Below are positions 25,510-35,184 of a stretch of DNA of 64,000 bases, in pieces. Position numbers and translations under genes: made by a program. Within the stretch, counting starts at the first letter, position 1. Every line of letters starts with the position of its first letter. This DNA comes from Leeuwenhoekiella sp044542075 (GTDB taxonomy: Bacteria > Bacteroidota > Bacteroidia > Flavobacteriales > Flavobacteriaceae): positions 124,001 through 188,000 of the forward strand of contig NZ_JBITTU010000007.1 of NCBI RefSeq assembly GCF_044542075.1, in the 5' to 3' direction. Under the pieces are notes generated by a model. That model was not told where the DNA came from and ran no database searches. It saw only the letters and a list, made by a program, of their open reading frames with translations.

Positions 25510-27723
25510 TTACCCTAAATTAAAGAAAAAAGTACTGCCACGATTAACCGCACTTTTAACATTGATAATTCCTGAATGTTTTTTAATAATACGTTCTACA
25601 ATTGTAAGTCCTATGCCAGAACCTGTATACTCATCTCCAACAAGACGATTAAATAATTTAAATATGCGCTGCTCGTGCTTTTGATCAAAGCCTATGCCAT
25701 TATCTTTTACAAAATAAAATTGCTTCTTCTCAATTTCTATAGAGCCTATTTCTATAAACGGTTGGTCTGAATGTTCGGTATACTTAAGAGCATTAGTTAA
25801 TAAATTCTGAAGTAGCTGTGCAATCATATTACGATCCCCAAAACTCACCGGCATATTAGGCTCTATCTTAATTAGTATGTTGGGATAATTTTGCGCTACA
25901 TTTATGAAACTTAATACACTCTCAGCAATTTCCTTAATGTTTAACGGCTCACGATTAAGCTGATATTGTGTAACTCTAGAAAATTCTAAAATATTGTCTA
26001 TAAGAAGATTCATATTTCTTGCTGAATCTACGATGGTTTCAATCGAAGATTTACCAAAGTCATCAAGTTTATCGTAATAATCCTCCTTTAAGATTTGCGT
26101 AAAACCATCTATACCACGTAAAGGAGCTCTTAAGTCGTGGGCTACGCTGTAACTAAAGGTTTCTAAATCTTCATATGCATTTTGGAGTTTACCATTAAGT
26201 GCTTTTACCTCTTCATATTGTTTTAAAATAATTTCAGAAATATTCTGCCTCAAGGTTTTTGCAGCTGCTATCTCATAATCCTGCCAGGGTTCTGAATTAC
26301 CTTTTTGCTCTACAGACCATTTGTCAAACGATTTGCGTGGTGAAATTTTAAAATTATGCTCTTCGCTTGCCGCTTTTTCCGGATTTCCGCCCCAGGTCAC
26401 TGTAGAAATTTTCTCAGGCTTAAACCAAATTAGGCAATCATTCTGCAGCTTAGATATAAACACACATAAAACACCTGAAGCTTTATTTACAAGCTCTTGG
26501 GTACTCTTTGAATCTAATGAAAATCTACTGCTAGAATAGGTATTTTCAGAAGTTTGACTTCTTATGTAATTTATAATGTTAAAAATCTCATCTTCCTCAG
26601 GAGCATCTCCTAAACGGTAAACTATATTATCTAAACACAAAGCTGCTCCAGTCGCTTCTGTAAGTTCTAACATTGTCAAATTACCTTGCGTTAGACCTGC
26701 CGGTATATCCCAATTTCTCGTTATTTGCTCAATTAATGTATTGCGTAAAACAGCAGAGGTGTTCACTTTTTGCAGTAGCGTATTTGAAGCAGACAAAATA
26801 AGCTGATTTGAAAAAACCTGAGTTAAAAAATTACAGGATTGACGCTCGTAATAATTAATAAATTTAGGTTTATAGTGATGGCACGCGATTAAACCCCACA
26901 ATTTGCCTTTTGAAACAATAGCTGCAGTGAGCGTAGCACCCACCTTCATATTTTTTAAATATTCAATATGAATGGGAGACGAACTTCTTAATTCACTTAG
27001 GGTAAGATCTACAGGATTTTCACGTTCTTCCCCTTCTAAAGCTAAAATTGAAATGGGTTCACTATGTACGTCAGAAATAATACGTACACCTTGCTTCAAA
27101 AATAATTCTCGTGCCTGAGCCGGAATATCTGATGCTGGGTAACGCAATCCTAACCAGGACTCTAATTTCTCTTCTTTTGCTTCAGATATCACAATGCCAT
27201 CCCAGTTCTCATCAAACCGGTAGATCATCACTCTGTCGTAAGCATAAAATTGTTTTATAAGATCTGCAGCAATATCACACATATACTGCTCTTCCTGTAT
27301 ATCATTTAACTTTGTTATAATCTTAGAAAGCTGAATTTGATAACTAAAAGGATCTGAAGGTTGTAGGTATTTCTCAAATTCTAAAAGTACAGAATTGCCA
27401 TTTTTATATGCAATTAGTAAAAAATCTTCAGCATTAATATTAAGTACCTGGGGTGTAAATTTTATGTTCTGCTCTAATTTTTTGAATTCTAATACAAATG
27501 GTTCTTCTAAATACTGGTGTATTGAAGCCCCTAAAATTTCGGTAACGGGTGCGTTTAAAATTTGCGCTGCGTTGGCACTACAGTAGCTAATTATAGATGT
27601 GATTACATCATAAACTAGAAGATACCCATGATCTTGTATTTTACCAATGATATGTATTGGCTCTTTATCGCAATTTGTTAATGATAAATCTTTAGGATAT
27701 AATTCTTTAGAGCCTTCTGCCAT
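25510..27723 (-). CDS. bphP: Bacteriophytochrome histidine kinase BphP
   Basis: 737 residues with the classical order PAS (about 15-125), GAF (145-315), PHY (325-500), HisKA (520-590) and HATPase (625-737). Cys18 in LTNCDKEPIH is at the place where bacteriophytochromes attach biliverdin; PASDIP (196-201), CHH (281-283) and the tongue motif PRKSF (462-466) are present. The phosphorylated histidine is His529 in YSVAHDLRAPL, and the ATP site ends in GSGIGLTI. It should sense red/far-red light. It starts 1 bp after the CheB/CheR kinase stops and is followed by two receivers and heme oxygenase. Confidence 0.95.
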   Translation of the reverse strand: MAEGSKELYPKDLSLTNCDKEPIHIIGKIQDHGYLLVYDVITSIISYCSANAAQILNAPVTEILGASIHQYLEEPFVLEFKKLEQNIKFTPQVLNINAEDFLLIAYKNGNSVLLEFEKYLQPSDPFSYQIQLSKIITKLNDIQEEQYMCDIAADLIKQFYAYDRVMIYRFDENWDGIVISEAKEEKLESWLGLRYPASDIPAQARELFLKQGVRIISDVHSEPISILALEGEERENPVDLTLSELRSSSPIHIEYLKNMKVGATLTAAIVSKGKLWGLIACHHYKPKFINYYERQSCNFLTQVFSNQLILSASNTLLQKVNTSAVLRNTLIEQITRNWDIPAGLTQGNLTMLELTEATGAALCLDNIVYRLGDAPEEDEIFNIINYIRSQTSENTYSSSRFSLDSKSTQELVNKASGVLCVFISKLQNDCLIWFKPEKISTVTWGGNPEKAASEEHNFKISPRKSFDKWSVEQKGNSEPWQDYEIAAAKTLRQNISEIILKQYEEVKALNGKLQNAYEDLETFSYSVAHDLRAPLRGIDGFTQILKEDYYDKLDDFGKSSIETIVDSARNMNLLIDNILEFSRVTQYQLNREPLNIKEIAESVLSFINVAQNYPNILIKIEPNMPVSFGDRNMIAQLLQNLLTNALKYTEHSDQPFIEIGSIEIEKKQFYFVKDNGIGFDQKHEQRIFKLFNRLVGDEYTGSGIGLTIVERIIKKHSGIINVKSAVNRGSTFFFNLG

Positions 27724-27724
27724 A

Positions 27725-30700
27725 CTAAAGCTTAATTTTAAAATAAAATGTACTGCCTTCTCCGAATTGTGAATCTACCCAAATCTGACCATCGTGTAGT
27801 TTTACAATTTTTTTACAATGAGCCAGACCTACGCCGGTACCATCGTATTTTTCTTCGGTAGGTACACGGCCAAAGATTTTAAAAATACCCTCTAAATCAT
27901 CTTCAGGTATACCTATACCATTATCTGATATTGCAAAAGTCTGGTATTCTTCATCTGTAAATGTTGATATGCGTATTACGGGCTTTCGATCTTTTTTTCT
28001 ATACTTTAAAGCATTGCTTATAAGATTTTGAAATAAAAGTCTCAACTCAGTCTCATATGCCATCACTTTAGGCATTTTGGCAATACTCACAGAAGCACTT
28101 GCCTCGCGTATACTCTTATTTAAATCATATTTAACAACTTCAAGAAGCTCATTTACATCAACTTTAGTCTTCTTAAGATCTTCTCCTATTCTACTATGCT
28201 CTAAAAGCGCCTTAATTTGCTCTGCCATTCTACCTGAAGCTTCATGAATATAGCCCAGATATTCTATTCCTTTTTCATTTAGATTCTCACTATATTTTTT
28301 CAGAATAAAATCACTGCTAAAACGTATGGTCGCAAGTGGCTCTTGCAAATCGTGTGAGCATATAGAGACAAACTGTTCTAAATCTGTATTGGTGCGTACT
28401 AAATCTTCTTTCTGTCGCATCAATTCTTGCTGAATTTGTTTCAGCTCAGTAACTTCCATTAATGTGCAACGGTAAAGGGTTTCAGATTCATCAAAATTGC
28501 TCAAAGCATCTGCGTTAAAAAGAATTTCTATCTTCTCACCGGTAGACTTTTCAAGAGTCATCTCTTCTGTAGTCACTTTACCTTCCTTCTTCAATTTTTT
28601 GTGCAGTTGCAAACCTTTCAGTTTACTTTCATTTGTATAATACTCAAAAATTGATGAACCTAAAACCTGGCTTTTTTTATCAAAACCCAATGTCTTTATA
28701 AAAAGTTTATTGCACTCAACGATGATACCAGAATCTGCATTTAAACTCACGTGCATTACAGGATCATCCTCATAAAACGCTTTAAATTTTTCTTCACTTT
28801 TGCGCAGGCGCTCTTGCGATTTTTCAATTTTTGTAATATCAATAAATGATATAACGACACCTTCTATCTTCTCCCCATGATTTATAAAAGGAGAAATTCT
28901 TTTTATAAAATGTCTTCCAGTTTTACTTATAATACGTTTTTCAAAAACGTTTCCTGTACGCATTACATTTTTAGAATTCTCAACTAAAGTACGCTCACTT
29001 GAAATGCTAAAGCTTGAAACAAAATTATCTATAGATCTTCCTATATCATGTTTCATTAAATGAAAATGCTCCCTTATAGCGGGTGTGAATTTTCGGATAA
29101 TAAGATTCTCATCTAGAAAAACTGTCCCAATACGCGTACTGTCAAGTAGATTGTCCATATCTGCATTAAGCATCGCCAGATCTTCCATCTTTTCGATGTG
29201 CTCAGCATTAATAGAGTGTAATTCTTCATTTACACTTTGTAACTCTTCATTTGTACTTTGTAATTCTTCATTAGAAGCTAGTAATTCTTCATTAGAAGCT
29301 TGCAACTCTTCATTGCTCGTCTCTGCTTCTTCCAGGGCATTACTGAGCTCGTGCTGCGTTTCTCTAAGCTCTTCTTCTAAACTTGTAATACGTTCCTGCG
29401 CGCTTTTGTGAATGTCTGCACGCTCAATAACAACTCCTTTTAAATTTGTATTATCTTGTTTTAAAAACGTAACTATAAAATTATATATATCATTTTTACC
29501 GGTGTAAACAGGCTTTACAAGAACATCTATAACAGCGTCAATCTTTTTATCAGTATCATATAATTCAACACCTTGATAAAAAACAGTTTTTAATTTACGT
29601 GCTGATTTTCGTACAGTATTACGCACAGCTACAGCAAGCTCTGGAGCAATCATAATCATTAAGTCTGTCGTAAATCCTTCACTAGGTAATTGAGCATATT
29701 TATTAAATGCACCCATCGCCTCAATAATTTTGAAATCTGCATCTATATATATACTGGCAGCCCCAAACTGTTGAAGAACAGCAGTACTAATCTCATTTCT
29801 TAAAAACTCTGTCGTTACCTGTTTTTTGGTTGTTGAATTTTTCAAATCTGATATTTGATTTTTAAACGCATTGCGCTCTACAGTTGAGCTTAATACTTCG
29901 GTTCTCAAGCGATTAGGAGTTTCTATATTTCTATAGACATTCCATTTTCTGTTAATTTCTTCAAATGAGTCTGCATGTTCTCCTAAAGATTCACTGGTGC
30001 CTAAAGTTAAAATACCACTTTCCTTAAGTGCGTAATGCAAAATATGAATCACTTTTGCTTGTACACTACTTTGTAAATAGATTAGTAAGTTGCGACAAAT
30101 GACCATATCCATATTTTTAAATGGCGGGTCGTTTGTTATATTGTGGTTAGAAAAAATAATAGATTTTCTAAGTTTATCTTTTACAGTGTAAGTCTCTTTA
30201 TCTCTGTTGAAGTATTTTGCTAAACGCACTTCAGAAATGTCTCCTAAAACATTTTGAGAATACTCGCTTTTCCCAGCTATTTCAAGATGATCATTAGAAA
30301 TGTCTGTCGCAAAAATTTTGAGACTTATATTTTTACCTTGTTTTTCAATTTCATCTAAAAATAAAATTCCCAAAGAGAAAGGCTCTTCTCCTGTACTACA
30401 GCCTACATCCCAAATTTTTATTACTTCACCCACGGGCTTTTCAGAAACAATTTCTGGTATTACCTCGGTTTCAAGAATTTCCCAGACACGCTCATCTCTA
30501 AAAAACTTAGTGACACCTATTAAAAATTCTTTATATAAAATGTCTACTTCTTTACGATGCTCTTTAAGGTATGTAAAATACCCTTCAAGTGACTCTAATT
30601 TTAATACCCGAATACGTCGTCCTATACGTCTTAAAAGTGTAGGTCGCTTATACAAACTAAAATCAAGATCTGTATGTACCTTTAAAATGGCAAGAATATC

Positions 30701-31345
30701 TTTTAGTAAATTCTCATCATATTGAAACGAACCTGCATCAAAATCAATGTTACTTTGAGCTTCAAAATAATTAGCAAGCTCATCACTCATACGACCTACC
30801 GGAACCACATAATCTGCTAAGCCGGTTTTAATAGCATTGCGCGGCATCCCATCAAATTTTGCCTGACTGGGTTCTTGCACCATTACAACACCACCCTTCT
30901 CTTTTATAGATCGAATGCCTCTAGAACCATCACTACCGGTACCACTAAGTACAATTGCTGCGCAATGCTCTCCAGCTGTCTCTGCTAATGAATCAAAAAA
31001 TAAGTCAATAGGTAGATTTAAGGATTTATCTGTAGGCTTTGGTAATAACTTAAAAGTGTTATTCTCAATAACCAGGTTGTTTGTAGGTGGAATTAAATAA
31101 ATACAATTAGCCAGAATCTCACCCCCGTCTTCAATGATATTTATGGGAATTTTTGTGTTTTTACTCAACAACTCTGCCATTAGACTTTTATGGTCTGGAG
31201 AAAGATGCTGAACTACTATGTAACTGTAAAGTGATGAATTAGGTACGTTATCAAAAAACTCGTTGAGAGCTTGAAGACCGCCTGCACTTGCGCCTATTCC
31301 AACAATTACATGTTTTGCTTTTCTGATGGTTGTATTTGTAGTCAC
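27725..31345 (-). CDS. CheB-CheR-PAS-PAS histidine kinase fusion
   Basis: 1206 residues, GTG start. Order: CheB methylesterase (10-190) with Ser20 in GASAGG, His47 in VVQHLSP and Asp139 in SGTGSDG, a complete triad; CheR methyltransferase (210-480) with TKFFRD (279-284) and GCSTGEEP (315-322); PAS-like part; a long Glu-rich coiled coil with repeated 'SNEELQ' units (about 650-735); two PAS domains; HisKA with His998 in SHDLQEP; HATPase to the end. No classical receiver in front of CheB. No chemotaxis or flagellar gene is nearby. First gene of the phytochrome operon; target of methylation unknown. Confidence 0.93.
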   Translation of the reverse strand: MTTNTTIRKAKHVIVGIGASAGGLQALNEFFDNVPNSSLYSYIVVQHLSPDHKSLMAELLSKNTKIPINIIEDGGEILANCIYLIPPTNNLVIENNTFKLLPKPTDKSLNLPIDLFFDSLAETAGEHCAAIVLSGTGSDGSRGIRSIKEKGGVVMVQEPSQAKFDGMPRNAIKTGLADYVVPVGRMSDELANYFEAQSNIDFDAGSFQYDENLLKDILAILKVHTDLDFSLYKRPTLLRRIGRRIRVLKLESLEGYFTYLKEHRKEVDILYKEFLIGVTKFFRDERVWEILETEVIPEIVSEKPVGEVIKIWDVGCSTGEEPFSLGILFLDEIEKQGKNISLKIFATDISNDHLEIAGKSEYSQNVLGDISEVRLAKYFNRDKETYTVKDKLRKSIIFSNHNITNDPPFKNMDMVICRNLLIYLQSSVQAKVIHILHYALKESGILTLGTSESLGEHADSFEEINRKWNVYRNIETPNRLRTEVLSSTVERNAFKNQISDLKNSTTKKQVTTEFLRNEISTAVLQQFGAASIYIDADFKIIEAMGAFNKYAQLPSEGFTTDLMIMIAPELAVAVRNTVRKSARKLKTVFYQGVELYDTDKKIDAVIDVLVKPVYTGKNDIYNFIVTFLKQDNTNLKGVVIERADIHKSAQERITSLEEELRETQHELSNALEEAETSNEELQASNEELLASNEELQSTNEELQSVNEELHSINAEHIEKMEDLAMLNADMDNLLDSTRIGTVFLDENLIIRKFTPAIREHFHLMKHDIGRSIDNFVSSFSISSERTLVENSKNVMRTGNVFEKRIISKTGRHFIKRISPFINHGEKIEGVVISFIDITKIEKSQERLRKSEEKFKAFYEDDPVMHVSLNADSGIIVECNKLFIKTLGFDKKSQVLGSSIFEYYTNESKLKGLQLHKKLKKEGKVTTEEMTLEKSTGEKIEILFNADALSNFDESETLYRCTLMEVTELKQIQQELMRQKEDLVRTNTDLEQFVSICSHDLQEPLATIRFSSDFILKKYSENLNEKGIEYLGYIHEASGRMAEQIKALLEHSRIGEDLKKTKVDVNELLEVVKYDLNKSIREASASVSIAKMPKVMAYETELRLLFQNLISNALKYRKKDRKPVIRISTFTDEEYQTFAISDNGIGIPEDDLEGIFKIFGRVPTEEKYDGTGVGLAHCKKIVKLHDGQIWVDSQFGEGSTFYFKIKL

Positions 31346-31576
31346 AAAAATAAATTGCGGGTTAATTGAGCTACTAACGAGCCTATTATTATTAAAAATA
31401 ATATACTCGGGAGATAGTATTCAAAAATAAACCTTTTAAGAATATAATTTTAACGCGGTGTTAAATTTTAAGAAATCCTTAAGTATTATATTATTTAAAA
31501 TAATATTTTGAGTATATAATTATTTCTATCTTAATTTTTATTATTAAGTTATTATTGTTAGAAAAACAGTAAAACA

Positions 31577-31606
31577 AAAAAGCGCTATTGATAGCGCTTT
31601 TTTTGT
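31577..31606 (-). terminator. Terminator after the FabH-like gene
   Basis: AAAAGCGCTAT and ATAGCGCTTTT pair around a 2-3 base loop with A and T runs on both sides, just downstream of the gene ending at 31624. The 278-bp gap to the phytochrome operon shows nothing else. Confidence 0.85.
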
Positions 31607-31623
31607 TTTCTAGCATTTAAATA

Positions 31624-32706
31624 CTAATAATTATAAACTACAGCATTTATATTCATACCCGCTCCTACTGAGGCAAATACAATACAGTCTCCCGGTTTAA
31701 TCGTGTGTCCTTCTACTTTTGCTTTAAGAATAAGATCAAGTAATGTTGGCACTGTAGCTACAGAAGAATTACCTAACCAAGATATAATCATAGGCATCAC
31801 CTTTTCTGGTACCTCATCTATATCATATAATTTATATAGACGCTCAATTATAGCATCATCCATTTTACCATTAGCTTGATGTATAAGCACTTTACTAACG
31901 TCAGAGATATCCTTACCAGCTTTATCCAGACACGCCTTAATAGATAATGGCACTGTTTCTAAAGCATATTGATATAGTCTGCGACCATTCATTTTTAGAT
32001 AAAGATCATCTTTATTAGAATCTGTAGAATTATAGGAACATCCCATCGTAAGCATTTCTGCATATCTGTAGGTATCTGATCTCGTTTTATGAGCCAGTAA
32101 CCCTATAGGTGATTCACTTTCTACAGCTTCTAAAATAGTCGCTCCAGCACCATCTGCATAGATCATACTGTCTCTGTCGTGCCTATCTATAATACGTGAA
32201 ATCGTTTCAGTACCTATTACAAGAACTTTTTTTGCATCTCCAGACTTAATAAAATAATCTGCCTGAATTACTCCCTGCAACCAACCTGGACAGCCAAATG
32301 GTAAATCATAAGCTACACAATCTGGATTCTCAACTCTTAATTTATGCTTTACACGCGCAGCAAGAGCAGGTACCATATCACTGCGATTTGAGCCGTGTTT
32401 TACATCGCCAAAGTTATGCGCAACTATAATATAATCTAGTGTTTCTTGATCTATGCCAGCATCTTTTATAGCTTCCTGTGCTGCAAAATAGGCAATATCT
32501 GAAGCCACTAAATCATCGGTGACGTAGCGCCGCTCTTCAATTGTTGTGATTTCTTGAAATTTCTCGATAATATAATTATTATCTTTTGCTACTGGGTTTC
32601 CATTAGATTCATAAAACTCATGATTTAAAAAATCACTGTTTTTTATGCGTCTCTCAGGTATATAGTTTCCTGTACCGGTAATCGTGCTGTATATCTTCTT
32701 TGTCAT
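31624..32706 (-). CDS. Beta-ketoacyl-ACP synthase III (FabH-like)
   Basis: 360 residues from the ATG at 32706 (an in-frame ATG at 32718 adds four residues). Thiolase-fold signatures: nucleophile cysteine in FGCPGWLQG, catalytic histidine in LIHQANGKMDD, and asparagine in WLGNSSVATVP. FabH-type enzymes condense an acyl-CoA with malonyl-ACP. The VRRxT-like N-terminal insert and the long loop VKHGSNRSDMVPALAA are not those of the main housekeeping FabH, so a specialised fatty-acid or secondary role is possible. Single gene after the copper cluster, own terminator. Confidence 0.88.
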   Translation of the reverse strand: MTKKIYSTITGTGNYIPERRIKNSDFLNHEFYESNGNPVAKDNNYIIEKFQEITTIEERRYVTDDLVASDIAYFAAQEAIKDAGIDQETLDYIIVAHNFGDVKHGSNRSDMVPALAARVKHKLRVENPDCVAYDLPFGCPGWLQGVIQADYFIKSGDAKKVLVIGTETISRIIDRHDRDSMIYADGAGATILEAVESESPIGLLAHKTRSDTYRYAEMLTMGCSYNSTDSNKDDLYLKMNGRRLYQYALETVPLSIKACLDKAGKDISDVSKVLIHQANGKMDDAIIERLYKLYDIDEVPEKVMPMIISWLGNSSVATVPTLLDLILKAKVEGHTIKPGDCIVFASVGAGMNINAVVYNY

Positions 32707-32925
32707 AAATTCCTGCATTTAGTCGCAGCTTACACCTTTAGTTTACATTTAGAATAGATCATATTTAAACATAAGTGGGTTAAAATACAATCTTATTAGT
32801 TAATTGGCGTTACACACCCCTTTTTATTACAATGTTCAGCGCTAACAAAATAAATTTAAAATATTGAATTTCAGATACTTAACGTCATTCCTGAGTAGTT
32901 TTTAAATTTTAAAAAATCACCGCTT

Positions 32926-34647
32926 TCAAGACTTAAATATTGATATTATGCTCCCACAACTGCGCATCGTATCACTGTAATATGGATTTTTAATTTCTTC
33001 AGATTCACTAAGCCATACGGCTCCTTTACTATCATTTGCCATTGGACAACGCTGCAAATATAATGTAGTATTTAATTTTTTTACTCTATTAGCAATTGCA
33101 GCCATATTTTCATTTAACAAAACAAGATGTTCTCGCTGATTCTCAATTGTTTTTGCTCTATTAATGGCTGTGAGCATTTGTGTAATTTTAGAAAAATGTG
33201 ATTTATCTACAGTTTCTAATGCTGCATTATCAATTTTATCTAATTGTTCTTTAAATTTTTTCGCATTCGCGGAAACTTTAGAAACATCAGAAGCAATAAA
33301 AGCTTCCGTCATTGCTAAATAAGTAGGGATTGCTTGCTTAACTTGTTCCTGTACCTCTTCAGGAAGCACTGCCGGCTTTGAATCATTTTCGACAGCTACT
33401 GCTACTCCACTATTCATCATCGACTTTTTACCGCCTAGTTGAGCTGCCGCATCTACTGTAAACGTACCATTAACTACAATTTCTTCGCCAGGTGATAACC
33501 CGGAAACAATACTATAGCTGTCTTCCTTTTTTGGACCTAAGCTTACTTCTCGCATTTCAAAAACCGACTGCGTAGGGTTTGGTTTTACATATACGAGTGA
33601 GCGTTCGCCCGTCCATAATATAGCAGAAGCCGGTATATTAATATCTGTGGTAGCTGCACTGTTATTATTTTCTACAGTAGCCGATACAAACATTCCCGGT
33701 TTAAATAAATCTTCAGAATTCTTAAGCGTTGCTCTAATTATAACGGTACGTGTGTCTGTATTTAAAATAGGATCTATAAAAGAAATTTCACCCGTAAAGG
33801 TTTTATTAGGATAGGCATTTGTTTTTATAGCTAAATTTTGCCCTTTTTCAAGTTGACTTAGCTGTCGCTCATACACATCAAATTCTGCCCAAATACTAGA
33901 TAAATTACTTACTTTAAAAATGGCGCTTCCATTCATTACGTGGGCTCCTTCAGTTACGGAAATTTCTGTTACTACCCCAGAAACATTTGAGTATATAGGA
34001 AACCGCGTAATTATAGTTCCTGTTTTTTCAATCTCATTTAAAACAGAACTACTTATCATTAAATTTTTAAATTTGTTACGCACTGCTGCATAGAGTCTGG
34101 GTTGTGTTTCTTTAATTTTTGAAGCGGTGATTAATTCTTGTTGAGCTGCTACGAGTTCTGGTGAATAAATGGTTGCTACACGTTGCCCTTTAGCGACTTG
34201 TTGTCCTAAAGATTTTATGGTTAAGGTTTCTATTCTCCCGTCAAAATGTGCCGACTGTGTTGCAGTCTCGTTTTCATTAACAGCAATTTTACCCGAAAGT
34301 GTAATACTTGCGGCATTTGACTCAGAAGAGTTTCCTATTACCCAGGTTTGAATGTCTGCAAGCGCCATAGCATTTTCAGACATTTTAAATTGATTTGCAG
34401 ACAATCCAAAGGCATTAGACTCTTTTTCAACCAAATCCATTCCGCAGATAGGGCAGTCATCTGGCTCTTCACGTATAATTTGAGGATGCATAGAGCAGGT
34501 GTACAATTGAACCGATTCATTGGCACTATGTTCGTGAGATGCTTCATCATTAGCCACCGAATTCTTAGTCGTAGTATTAAATAATATATATCCTAATCCC
34601 AAACCCAAAACAGCGGCGATAAGTATGTAAACAACAGATTTATTCAT
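32926..34647 (-). CDS. CusB-like RND periplasmic adaptor with metal-binding domain and DUF3347
   Basis: 573 residues. An N-terminal membrane anchor (1-25) is followed by a heavy-metal-binding module YTCSMHPQII...DCPICGMDLVE, the membrane-fusion-protein hairpin and beta-barrel (about 110-400; VSVTEGAHVMNG, LWTGERSLVYVK), and a C-terminal DUF3347 domain with CPMA...KGAVWLS and RSCG. The adaptor links the inner-membrane RND pump to the TolC channel. It lies at the far end of the operon, six genes from the pump. The N- and C-terminal cysteine-methionine modules suggest Cu/Ag handover. Confidence 0.92.
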   Translation of the reverse strand: MNKSVVYILIAAVLGLGLGYILFNTTTKNSVANDEASHEHSANESVQLYTCSMHPQIIREEPDDCPICGMDLVEKESNAFGLSANQFKMSENAMALADIQTWVIGNSSESNAASITLSGKIAVNENETATQSAHFDGRIETLTIKSLGQQVAKGQRVATIYSPELVAAQQELITASKIKETQPRLYAAVRNKFKNLMISSSVLNEIEKTGTIITRFPIYSNVSGVVTEISVTEGAHVMNGSAIFKVSNLSSIWAEFDVYERQLSQLEKGQNLAIKTNAYPNKTFTGEISFIDPILNTDTRTVIIRATLKNSEDLFKPGMFVSATVENNNSAATTDINIPASAILWTGERSLVYVKPNPTQSVFEMREVSLGPKKEDSYSIVSGLSPGEEIVVNGTFTVDAAAQLGGKKSMMNSGVAVAVENDSKPAVLPEEVQEQVKQAIPTYLAMTEAFIASDVSKVSANAKKFKEQLDKIDNAALETVDKSHFSKITQMLTAINRAKTIENQREHLVLLNENMAAIANRVKKLNTTLYLQRCPMANDSKGAVWLSESEEIKNPYYSDTMRSCGSIISIFKS

Positions 34648-34680
34648 AGTTTTATATTTTACTTCCGAAGAAAAAAAGAT

Positions 34681-35166
34681 TTATTTAGCCGCTTCTAAGC
34701 GCTTAATTATTGATTTCATTTCTCCTATTTCTTTTTCTTGCGCTTTGATAATATCTTCTGCTAGTTTCTTTACTTCAGGATCTTGAATGTCTGCCCGCTT
34801 ACTGGTTAAAATAGCTATGGAGTGATGCGGAATCATAGCTCTCATCCATGTAATATCATTTACCGGCTTTTGAGAACGTACTAGATAAAGTACACTGCAG
34901 AAAACAAGAACGCTTCCTATTAAGATTGCTGCATTTTTAGACTTGCTTTTATACATTTTTAGCATAAACAACAACATAATTACAGCCATTGTACAAATAC
35001 CCAAACAACTCATATAAAAACGCGTTAGGCTAAAATATACGTGATCAATCTTATAAGTATTTAAATACATCGTGATGTACATCGCAATAAATGAGCAACC
35101 AAGCATCATTAAAAACTTAGTGTAATTGCCTTTGTGCGAATTAGAACTTTTGTTTTCCGCTTTCAT
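34681..35166 (-). CDS. DUF305 membrane protein
   Basis: 161 residues. Four hydrophobic helices (about 15-100) are followed by a soluble DUF305 four-helix segment with the WMRAMIPHHSIAIL motif and AEDIIKAQEKEIGEMK. DUF305 proteins are often found in copper-resistance loci; the histidine and methionine residues may bind metal. It lies between the PepSY gene and the CusB-like adaptor with gaps of 18 and 33 bp, so it is co-transcribed. Biochemical role not established. Confidence 0.88.
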   Translation of the reverse strand: MKAENKSSNSHKGNYTKFLMMLGCSFIAMYITMYLNTYKIDHVYFSLTRFYMSCLGICTMAVIMLLFMLKMYKSKSKNAAILIGSVLVFCSVLYLVRSQKPVNDITWMRAMIPHHSIAILTSKRADIQDPEVKKLAEDIIKAQEKEIGEMKSIIKRLEAAK

Positions 35167-35184
35167 CCTATTGGTTTTAAAATT

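Noticed and set aside
29085..29411. 108-codon open frame on the plus strand opposite the CheB/CheR kinase
   Set aside because: It is antisense to the Glu-rich coiled coil, whose repeated codons keep the opposite frame open. The product is a Ser/Leu repeat with no independent support.
31345..31352. TATTTTTG on the minus strand as promoter of the phytochrome operon
   Set aside because: It overlaps the GTG start codon itself, so it cannot serve that gene unless the start is wrong; the CheB domain begins right after the start.
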